A stretch of DNA of 64,000 nucleotides, taken from contig NC_036459.1 in NCBI RefSeq assembly GCF_002775205.1, positions 16,786,312 to 16,850,311 of the forward strand, given 5' to 3'. The position numbers and the translations under genes are program-made. Each line of letters starts with the position of its first letter. Within the stretch, counting starts at the first letter, position 1. The notes under the pieces were generated by a model. The model had not been told where the DNA came from. It did not search any database and worked only from the letters and a program-made list of their open reading frames with translations. Positions 55,401 through 64,000 of the stretch are shown here, piece after piece. Source of the stretch: Xiphophorus maculatus (lineage: Eukaryota > Chordata > Actinopteri > Cyprinodontiformes > Poeciliidae).

Positions 55401-56304
55401 GTTTGATAATTGGATGATACAAAGTTGAAGTTAAATTAAACTTGTCTTAGACATAAGAAGTAAGTAAATGTGTCAGTTTTAACTAAAGTGATCTCTGTCA
55501 TATTTCTATTCAGTCCACGTGGGACCTGAGCTGCTCCACACCTACTCAAAGTTCTACAAGCACGATATTCTCCTGCTGGTTGTTCGTCTGGCTGTGCTGG
55601 CCGCTGTCACACTCACGGTTCCTGTGGTGCTCTTCCCTGTAAGTATTGAGGGTCTACTGTTAATTATCCAGTCAGTCACGAAGACTATAAAGTCCATTGA
55701 GCTAATCTTTGTCTGGTTCTGAACAGATTCGTACCTCAGTCGGCCACCTGCTGTTCCCAAAAAAGTACTTCAGCTGGATCCGTCACGTTATTATCACCCT
55801 GAGCCTGCTAGCAGGAACCAACATTCTGGTCATCTTTGTCCCCAGCATCAGAGATATTTTTGGCTTCATTGGTAAGTACCGCCACATGTTATGCCAGAGC
55901 ATTATTGACTATTTTGGGATTAATTTAGCCATTTTTCCTCTTTTCCAGGTGCCTCTGCTGCTGCAATGCTGATCTTCATCCTGCCCTCAGCGCTTTATAT
56001 CAAACTGGTTAAGAAGGAGTCAATGATATCAGCTCAGAAAATTATGGTAGACATTATTAAACATTTATGTCTCTTATTCTACACATCTGATGCCAAAAAC
56101 ATTTTAAGTTGCAGTAAAAGGAAAGCTTTATGAATGGACCATTGAGGTTATTTACAAACTGAAACTATGAAGTATTAACTGTGAAATGATTTCTTCCACC
56201 AGGCTCTGATGTTCCTGATATTAGGATTAGTTGTCATGTTTGTCTGCATGACTCTTATCACCTACGGCTGGATCGTGAACTCTATGAAAGATCAAGGTCA
56301 CTGA
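49567..56304 (+). CDS. slc38a2: slc38a2/4-like neutral amino acid transporter, copy 3, complete
   Basis: Coding exons: 49567-49646, 49741-49803 (or 49822), 49899-50003, 50861-50934, 51029-51121, 51472-51547, 52238-52320, 52687-52745, 52863-53003, 53096-53175, 53291-53391, 55514-55638, 55727-55871, 55949-56046 and 56203-56304 (TGA). The N-terminus is short (MTDTPRKDDSSRSNSEDS). The TM1 exon is [20 protein letters not shown]. The acceptor of the TM1 exon has lost nine bases relative to copy 2, and the normal donor (49823) no longer gives the right phase. A GTATGA donor at 49804 restores it, giving 474 residues. Loop cysteines are kept, with sequons NKT and NAT. Exons from 53096 on are nearly identical to copies 1 and 2, while the last exon has small changes (LITYGWI). 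Confidence 0.87.
52330..52407 (+). repeat. (GT)n microsatellite in slc38a copy 3 intron
   Basis: A GT-rich run starts about 10 bases after the 5' splice site at 52321. Copy 2 has only a short GT run at the same place (33563-33581) and copy 1 has none. A 200-base fish repeat follows ('gtggggac' several times, then three TTAGGG-like units at 52531-52548). Confidence 0.85.
53423..54231 (+). mobile_element. L1/Tx1-type LINE 3' fragment with target duplication
   Basis: Coding near 53500-53660 reads FYRSYFTPVRLQRMFPNRSNLC, a block typical of the end of Tx1/L1-clade ORF2. The 3' end is AATAAAAATAAT-rich (54205-54225). The flanks repeat as aaaaactactttgtag (about 53408-53423) and aaagaactacagtgtag (about 54232-54248), a 14-17 bp target duplication. 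Copies 1 and 2 lack it. Confidence 0.7.
54948..55340 (-). mobile_element. LINE reverse transcriptase fragment, minus strand
   Basis: The minus-strand frame includes LGVIFDSNLSIFYHINHILR, the conserved thumb-side block of L2/Rex-type reverse transcriptases. Adjacent sequence up to 55340 fits the palm region but is frame-broken. Confidence 0.6.
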
Positions 56305-58240
56305 AGCTCCAGCTCTTCTGCTGGTGGAGAAGAACTGAAGTTTATTTTCTTTCAATTTAATTTAAAGTTATTTGTTGCTATACTTTACTAAGATATCGAT
56401 TATGTCCTAAAAGGCAGCTTCCAGTTAAACGCCTATTTAATATTTCCCCTAAGCTCATGTAAAGTCACAGACTTTTATCAGACTCTTTGTGCTCAATATC
56501 ATCTGGATATATTTTAATTACAATTTTTTAAATAAATAAACAATTACTGCAACTTTAAATCTAATGGGTTTTTTTATAAAGCACTGCAGCACCGCTGCAG
56601 AAAAGCTGGCCCGACTAGATTTTCTAGATTTATGTCATAGTCATCTTTTTTCTTTTACAAAACGCCGTTACCATTTTTGTAAATAAAGTGACGTACTACC
56701 TTTGGAACCTCTATTCTCTGTGTTCATCGTGTATAATGTTGGCCTCTATTTTCAAATGTTAGGAGGATTAGTGTAGCTTGGTGATCTAAAGATGAGAGAG
56801 ACGTGCTTTAATACCAAGTCATATCCTAAGTTTTAATATTTTAGCTGGAGTTCCAATGTCCCCCTTCATGAGGGGACATCATGCCAAGGAACTTTACAAG
56901 ACGGCTTCAGTTGATTTTGAACTGAAGTGGCTCAAATTCGTTTCAATTATCTAGTCGTAGAACTTGGTCCAACAAGTCAATTTATGCAAACATCTAAAAA
57001 TAAAACTTTTAAAGATCTGTGGAAGTCATTGGATCATTGTAAACTCCTGGTTCAAAGTATAAGTCGGTTTATCACAGACTGAGCACAGAGCAAACTGCTC
57101 AGTTTGATGTTTTCCTAAGGTGACAAACATTCGTGCATACAACGTTCACGTCACAAAACCTTTGAACATGTATTGGACTTTTATTGCTTAGAATAACATT
57201 TTCCCATAGGAACAATCTTGACTTGGTCTCAGATGACACAACTTCCTTAATTACCTTTTTGATCATTTACTGCACTTATGCTAATTTATTAAAGAATGTT
57301 TTTATTGAAGCCAACCCAACATACAAGGCAGAGAAATAAAGTGAAATCAACTTTATTTAGATCTTTAGCCTTTAAGGAGAAAAGATCTAAGTTTAAATGA
57401 TGAGGATCTAATTAAACATGTTATATGGAATCCCCTCTGCTAATTTTATTATCGCTGCCCAACAATCTGGTTTCCATTCAGACAATTTAACACATTTTCT
57501 TTCTACAAAACAAAAATATTTATGAGCATTAAGAGTTCCCACAAATCCAGAAGCACTACCCCCACCTTGTGGCTCTGAGCTGCAATTACAACAGGTACCC
57601 TCTGATCGACATAGCACAGCAGGAAGCATCTAGTTTATTTTCCAGACAATTTGCACAGCTCATGTACACACACACACACACACAGATATTACACATACAC
57701 CTCCAGACACACTCACTGCTGATTGGGCATCTGACTTTGGATCCAATCAGAGTTCTGATTACAATCAGTCCTCAGATTGCAGGCCTTTCATTGGGCTACA
57801 GAGACTATTAAAGACAAAAGCACTGGGTTTTTTTGTTGTTTATCTTTCAGTTGAAATATTACAGATTTTTTTTAAAGAAACATTGATGATATTGACTCAA
57901 GCTATGAAATTAGGATGCTCTCCTCCACACTCTTCAGAGTACATCTTTAGTAATCTCTGCACTCTACAGCAGCTCCCCCAAAGTCCCATGATCTAAGCAA
58001 AATAAAGGGCTCTTGCAATTACAATTTATGATCAGGTCATTATTTTCTAACAAAATATGAAAATCTATAGAAAACAAATCTTCATTCAATAAAAGGTAGA
58101 TAGATATATCAAAAAAAGGAGGAAAACGCTGGCTCTCTGCCGTCGCTCAGCTCGGGAGGCCAGATTCCAGCAGGAGGAAATTGCACTTGATCGGATCAGC
58201 AGAACAGGTCTGGGAGGGGAAACCGGTGTTCCCTGCAGAT
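56305..58240. other. Convergent spacer: 3' ends of slc38a copy 3 and scaf11
   Basis: Plus-strand 3' UTR of copy 3 on the left (56700-56830 similar to the region after copy 1), AT-rich middle, and the minus-strand 3' UTR of scaf11 on the right. A (CA)n lies at 57666-57682. No other gene seen. Confidence 0.45.
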
Positions 58241-58723
58241 TCATTTCTTGCGGGCGTGTTTGTATTTGTCCACATAGGCCTTCACCAGGTTGGCCACTTT
58301 GCTGGAGTTCACCTCTCCACTCTTGCTGTGGCAGACCTGAGCAGGAAAAAAAGGAGTCCTGATTTCCTGCAATTATCCCATTCTGGCTAATAAAAATTTT
58401 AATATTTAGGCCGTTTTTTTGGAGCGGCAGGGGGTTCACAATATATTTATCCATGTTGATATATTGGTTAACCCACTGACGTCCTACAGGGCTCTAGGGA
58501 CCAAGGAAGCCATTGGCACAACTGGAGCTCACAAAAAATCCCCATAAAAAAAGTTGAAGTTGAAAGTTTGAATAAACATGTTTGATTAAAGTTAGATGCT
58601 ATTTTATATCTGACTGCATTTGACCCCCAACATGTCCCCATAACTGTCCCCCGCCCCCAAAAATGTCCCCTTAACTGTTTCATTAGTTAAGCGTTCCTAG
58701 TTAAGTTCCTAAAGGTTAGAAAT

Positions 58724-58766
<43 letters not shown>

Positions 58767-61700
58767 CGTGTGTGTATCTGTACCTTCTCTACTGCTTTGC
58801 GGACGATCTCCTTGTACTCCTCCTTTGTGATTTCCTTCCTTTGATAAAACGGTTTGATCGCCGTCTTCACTTCATTTATAGCCTTCTCTTGGATCTGTTG
58901 TTTCTGCAGCACAAACGGGAAGTGACACGGTCAACAAACAGGAAGCTGAACTCGTCCATACTGGCTCAGAGTGCCCTACCCTACCTTCTCTTTTTTGGAG
59001 CTGTCGGCCTGGGCCTTGCTGTGCTGGCCAGTCTGTGTGGTGGAGGACGGCAGCGCCTGGCTGGGAGCCGGCTGGACCTGGGAGGCTGTGGCCACGCCCA
59101 CTTTGGTCGACGTGGGGAGGAGGGCTGGTTTGCTGTAGCCGACGACTGTGCTCACCATCTGGCATCGTACGGAATTTTGATCATTCAGATAGACATAACT
59201 TGCTACTGCATTTTGAAGTTAGCTGCCATCTCCATGGTTACCGTACCTGAGCCGTGTGCCCGTCAGGCTGAGCTGCGACTGCTACCGTCTGGCCGGCGGC
59301 CTGCATCGGCGGCGGCGGCGGTGGGGGAGGAGGGAGACCCTGGGCAGCGACGGTGGGCACCTGGAGCAGCGGCACTGCAGGGTGAAGGTGTATGGGCACC
59401 TGAGGGGGTAAAGGGTAGGGGGCAGCGGGCTGCAGGCTGACCGACAGGGGGCGCTGCAGTGGGTACGGGTGGTGGAGGACGCCGAGCTGAGGAGGAGGAG
59501 GGGGAGGAAGGACGCTCAAAACGGCCACCGGTGCGTTACTAGGGATAACCTGGGGGTTAGGAGGAGTAGGGTCGCTCTTTGGTGGATCTAAAAGCACAAA
59601 ACGGAAAAAAACAAATTTGAATATGAGCAAATCAAAATATTTCACAGTTTCTACACATTTTATATAGATTACAAGACATTTCCTTATGTCTGTTTTAAAA
59701 CAGGAAAAACCAGTGTTCACTCTGAATTCATCCTATGAATTATTTATTGGGATAAGGGAGGAAGCAAAAGAACTAATTAAAGGAAGCAGTGAAGGCGGGT
59801 AGTAAGGACTTAAACAAGGAAGGAAGGAAACAAATGAGAAAAAAGGAAAGAAATTTGTAAAAAAAAAGAATTGAGAAAAAAGCAAAGGAAGGAAGAATAA
59901 ATACGACAAAGAAAACCAACGAAGGAGAAAAGAGAAAAGGAGAGAACAAATAAAAGAAAAAATGAGAATAAACAAGAAAAATAAAGAAACAAAATTAAGG
60001 AAATAATAAATGAAAGAGTAATTGAGAGAAAAAAAGAAAGGAAATCTCTTCCAGACTGCAGAGGAACCCTGGTAGTTTTCTGCCACAAGTTAGTCAATAT
60101 AATCTGATATTCAGCTACAATTAATATTAAAAGAAATGAATTCTTCAAACATACTCGTTTGCATTAAAATCTTTGAACTGACTTATTTTTTTCATCTCCC
60201 CTAGTTGCCAAGCAACTCAGCCCATCTGAGCTGCTGTTGGAAGTTTAAGACTAGTGTAACATGAAAAGGACGTCTGAAAACATTTGAGTATCGTAAAAAA
60301 AAGTTCCAACATTTTTGTCACTAATGTCACAAAGTCAAACCCATATACAGATTTTATTACACACAGTGAAATAAAAGATTCAAGATTTTATTTCTCGTCA
60401 TTTTGATGACCTTGGCTTATAATTAATAAAAACCCAAAATCTAGTGTCTCAGAAAGTTTGAATATTGTGAAAAAAAAAAAAATGTTCAACAGAAACTTGT
60501 GTTGCTCCATAATCAGTTAATTTACTCAAAACACCTGCTAAGGTTTCCTGAGCATCAAAATGGGTCAGAGAGGGAAACGCAGTTAAAAACTAACTGCTGA
60601 TTGGACAGATTCCAGAAGACAATCATGGACACTAGAGGTGAAGAAGCTGCTTGTTCACAGAGTTCTGTACACAAGCCAGTTCTAATTGTCTGACACAAAC
60701 ATTTTCAGGTTTCTATTATCTGTTAGCAATAAACTAAACTATGACAAGAAATATAGTTTTGAAACATTTCAATGTGCAACAGATCTATAAGAGTTTCAGT
60801 TCATGAATTATGAAAGAAATCTGATTGGTTAAAATCTTTTGCGCTCTGAATCTGCAGCCATTTTCTGCTCGCCGTCTCCATAGTAAATCCCTGTTTTATG
60901 ATTCCTACCTTTACTCCTTGTCATGGTAGAACATTGTCTCAGCTCGGAATTTATGTAACTAAAGTTTCAAATATATGATATGATATGCAGTGTGTGCAAT
61001 TATTAGGAAAATGAATATTTTGTTTTTGGCATATTTTCCGACTCCGAGCTGGACAGACTTGAATGCTTTATGGATTTAAGTGTAGCAGGTGGTGTGTGTC
61101 TTTGTAATGATGGAGGGGCGTGGCCTAAGGAGGTCAACACTCAATATCAAGGTGTGTGTAATTACTAGGCAACTTCTTTTCTTTTAGGCAAAATGAACAA
61201 AAAGAGAGATTTAGCCTGACACTTAAAAATGACCAAAAGTCTCTTTGAGGGGTGCAGAACTTTTAACAATCGCTGAGATAATTTGGGCCTTGATGACTCA
61301 ATCATTAAATGATTTGTTGATAATAGTCAACAGGGTTGCAAGAAACTTGTTGGAGAAAAAAAAAAGCTACATGGGAAATTGTGTTTTTCATTTAGCTGCC
61401 CAACAACTGTGCACATGTAAATATTCTCCTGAGAAAGCCAAAACCTTAGCTTTACTTTCTTAAACATTCATTTTCAGGGTTTATTAAAATGTTGGAGTAA
61501 CTGACAGCAATGTAGGGGGTCATTAATAAAAATAAGCCTAATAATTGTGCACACAATGTAGAAGAATGTGATTTTCCAAGTATAGAGCAAAAAGTCTAGA
61601 AATAACCTGGTGGTGCTGGTGCCTGCTGCTCCTCCTCTTGTCGGTTCCAGGTGCCTGCTCCTCCTCTCTCCCTCTTGGAGTAATAATCCTGCACATCTGC

Positions 61701-64000
61701 AGGCAGCGTCCTCCTCACAGCCCAGCTGGATGCTGAGGACCATCCTGACCGGTCGATCATGGAGTCTCCTGGCTCCGGCTCCTTCTTTCGACTGCCGCCC
61801 CGGTTTTCGTTGAAGCGGCTGTAGGAGTCGTTCCCTGAATTGTTGCCTGTACCTGAGAAATTGTTTCTGGGCTGCCAGCGCGTGTCGGGCATTTCATCCT
61901 GTTGGCTGTAGAAGCTGCGGTTGCCACCACCCCGTCCTGTGCCTCGACTACGATCAAAACCTCCACGAGCCCCCCGCCCACGTGATTCTCCCTCGTTTCC
62001 GCCGCCCCTTCGCTGATCTTCCCACTTTGAACCACTGCTGAACCCTGAGTCGCGGCTCTTGTCTTCGGCATCACCCCGAGTCTTTTCAGTGACCCAGTCA
62101 GGATTCTCGGACCAAGTCTGTCTGTCATGAGAGCTTTCTAGAGACACACCATTTTCAAAGCGGCCAGACCCTCCTTGATATCTTCGACCCTCGTAACCAG
62201 AGCTACCACTATGCCCAGTCTTCCAGCCTCCTCTACGCTCCTTCCTCTGGGGAGACTGCTCTCTAGATGTTGCCCGTTCAGGGCTAGTCCCTCGCCTGTG
62301 AGACCTTGTTCTTGATCGAGATCTTGACCGAGATCTGGACCGAGATCTAGACCTTGATCGAGACCGACTCCTGGATCGTCTTCGCCTCCTTTCACGGCTG
62401 CGGTCCCTCCTGAAATAGTCTCGCTCTCCGTCCCGCTCCCTGTCTCTGTCTCTGCTGCGAGCACGGGACGATCGACTCGAGGACATGTCATCACGTTCTC
62501 TTGAACGCGAGCGTCTTGATGATTCCCTCCTTGACTCTCTCCGAGGCGACCATTTGGAGGATGGCGAGTGGAAGCGAGAGCGCCGCTGCTTGCCATTCTT
62601 CCTCTCTTGGCTCCTTTCTCTCTCCCTTTGTGCCTTGGAACTGGCATTTTTGCTGACTTGGGTTTCAGGAGCAGTAGCAGGAGTTACTATGTCATTATTG
62701 TAATCCTTGTCACTCACAGGTTCCTGAAGGGAACTGCTCGCAGGCTCACTTGTGGGTGAGCTGCAGTCCATAGGAACAACGTTTGTGTCATCTTTATTTG
62801 TGCTATCGTAACTCTGCGTGGAGTCACTGTTGGACTTGACATCATTCTTTGGTGAATCATTCTCTTTTGTTATGGCTTCCTCTTTGAACGGAGATTTTTC
62901 CTTGGTTGTGCCCTCCTCTTGGGCCACAAAGTCCTCCTTTGTTAAAGCCCCCTCTTGAGTTGTAGAGTCTTTCTCCACTATGGTTTTCTCTATGACCGTA
63001 GCGTTTTCCTTGGTTATGGCCTCCTCAAGGGTGCCAGAGTCCTCTTTCATGATGCCCTTCTCTTGGATGGTAGAGACTTCCTCTTTGGCCAAAATGTCTT
63101 CATTGGGTGTAGGATCTTCCTTTGCCTGTTCTATAGAACTCTGGACTTCTGAATACTCCTGTGATTCAGGCATTCCAACACTGTCCTCAGATGTGCTTGC
63201 ATCTTCATCGGCTATGTTTTTGTCAGATTCTCTGTCAGCAGGACAATCGGACTCTTTCAAATCCCTGCACATTTCCTCCTTTAATTCATAAGAAGACTCT
63301 TCTGGTATGGATGCCTCGATTGATTCACACACTTCCATCTTATCATCCAGGTCTGTGTTCTCCTCACTCTGAAGAGACACCTGGTCTTCCACTGGGGTCA
63401 TTTGAGTGTTAGGGGGAGATTGCAAAGTCCTTTCATCAAACTCTCTATCTGCGCTGGAAACAGGGCTGACAGGCTCATCTTTTTGGCTGTGGCTTTCCTC
63501 ATAGGTCGAAACTGGACTGTTCTGAGTTGAGTCCGTAAAATAGGATAAGTCATTTTTTTCTTCGCCAGCTGCCTCTTCTTGTTGCTTTTCACAAGATTCT
63601 TCTTGCGTCACCTCTTTGTTTTGCTTAACACCATTCGCAGAGCTTATGTCTACTTCCTCATCAGCAGAGTTGCATCCATTCGACTCTTCTTGGAGGCTTT
63701 TTTCAGCAGTCTGCAGCTGGTCAGAGTTGTTCATATCTATGTCTTCTATAGTTGCATTCTCTTGTTCTTCCTTCTCAATGTTGTCATCTCCATCCTCCTC
63801 TTCCTCACTTACTGCTGGACTACTGCTGTTTTTTCTTGTGGCTTTCCGTTTGCCACTGGCTTTTCTGTTTGTCACCCGTTTCCCTTTCCTTTTTGTTGGC
63901 GCTGGAGAAGGTTTGCTCAGCTTGGAGGACTGGCCGGCAGATGAATCGGAGTCTGACAAACTGGCTTGTGCTGGAGATTTGGAGTCTGACTGACTCTCTT
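58241..64000 (-). CDS. scaf11: scaf11, SR-related CTD-associated splicing factor (5' part outside window)
   Basis: Five exons on the minus strand: 64000-61607 (continues beyond the window), 59587-59247, 59158-58985, 58903-58784 and 58336-58241 (TGA at 58243-58241). Phases fit (1,0,0,0). The large exon encodes an acidic Ser/Glu-rich region, then an RS domain (ten or so RS dipeptides near 62300-62380), RG/GR-rich parts ([20 protein letters not shown]) and [20 protein letters not shown]. Next comes a proline-rich exon ([10 protein letters not shown]). The C-terminus is the conserved module [20 protein letters not shown]...[21 protein letters not shown]11 is a nuclear pre-mRNA splicing factor; its RING-type N-terminus would lie to the right. 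It neighbours SLC38A genes in other vertebrates, which supports the call. Confidence 0.92.
58730..58775 (-). repeat. (CA)n microsatellite next to a scaf11 5' splice site
   Basis: The plus-strand (GT)n run, broken by two GC steps, lies at 58730-58775. On the gene's strand it begins about 8 bases after the donor at 58783. Confidence 0.9.
59750..60050 (+). repeat. Long purine-rich tract in scaf11 intron
   Basis: About 300 bases are almost only A and G on the plus strand (GGAAGGAAGG and GAAAAA units). No coding meaning is seen. It makes misleading open frames on the minus strand. Confidence 0.75.
60985..61558. mobile_element. Probable MITE with inverted ends in scaf11 intron
   Basis: The left end GTGTGTGCAATTATTAGG (about 60991-61008) and the inverse right end CCTAATAATTGTGCACAC (about 61537-61554) are inverted repeats of a common fish element. 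No transposase is present and the target duplication is unclear. Confidence 0.55.
62862..63090 (-). repeat. 36-base coding minisatellite in scaf11
   Basis: The protein repeats a 12-residue unit about six times: [60 protein letters not shown], then KEN. It lies in the acidic region before the RS domain. Confidence 0.75.

Noticed and set aside
58730-59440. Plus-strand open frame of 236 codons
   Set aside because: It starts in a GT repeat and runs antisense through scaf11 exons; the minus-strand exons have splice sites and conserved protein.
59733-60148. Phe-rich minus-strand frames of over 110 codons
   Set aside because: They come from the purine-rich tract in a scaf11 intron and show no protein family features.
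62485-63993. Several long plus-strand frames opposite scaf11
   Set aside because: They are shadows of the large minus-strand exon with its biased Ser/Glu/Arg codons.

Overview
The window is teleost fish nuclear DNA. The genes are split into many small exons with GT/AG borders and AT-rich introns. The spaces between hold fish-type hAT, LINE, Tc1 and endogenous retrovirus repeats. The gene order (an SR-rich scaf11 gene next to slc38a amino-acid transporter genes) is the vertebrate SCAF11-SLC38A neighbourhood. A percomorph fish is likely, but the species cannot be told from sequence alone.

Layout. (1) 1-8301, plus strand: a slc38a2/4-like sodium-coupled neutral amino acid transporter whose 5' exons lie left of the window. 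Its one large intron (2583-7530) is swollen by nested DNA transposons. (2) 8302-13430: spacer with an orphan copy of a slc38a upstream region and a hAT element with intact 8-bp target duplications. (3) 13431-14079: broken first exon of a plexin-C1-like gene. (4) 14080-25117: a retroelement with a tRNA-Thr-like primer site and a gag fragment. It is split by a 9.1-kb endogenous retrovirus on the minus strand (14894-23988), which has two 367-base LTRs with no visible difference, a 4-bp target duplication, a primer site for initiator tRNA-Met, and damaged gag-pro-pol plus an env remnant. (5) 25118-25527: an orphan slc38a exon with intron flanks. (6) 27148-36080: second slc38a gene, with an array of duplicated exons for its cytosolic N-terminus. 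(7) 37222-47582: a complete plexin-C1-like gene of 16 coding exons, open for 924 residues. It ends just after a lysine-containing membrane segment and has no RasGAP region. (8) 49000-56304: third slc38a gene. (9) 58241-64000, minus strand: 3' part of scaf11, tail to tail with slc38a copy 3.

How it fits together. The slc38a and plexin genes form a tandem repeat unit (transporter then plexin, same strand) that has been amplified, with one broken plexin and scattered single-exon and promoter leftovers. The transporters would import small neutral amino acids with sodium at the plasma membrane. The plexin-like protein keeps the semaphorin-binding ectodomain but cannot signal by the usual plexin GAP route, so a decoy or adaptor-coupled receptor is the natural hypothesis. 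scaf11 is a nuclear SR-related splicing factor unrelated in function to the repeat unit.

All exon borders come from reading splice sites, phases and paralogue comparison by eye; no alignment or transcript data were available.
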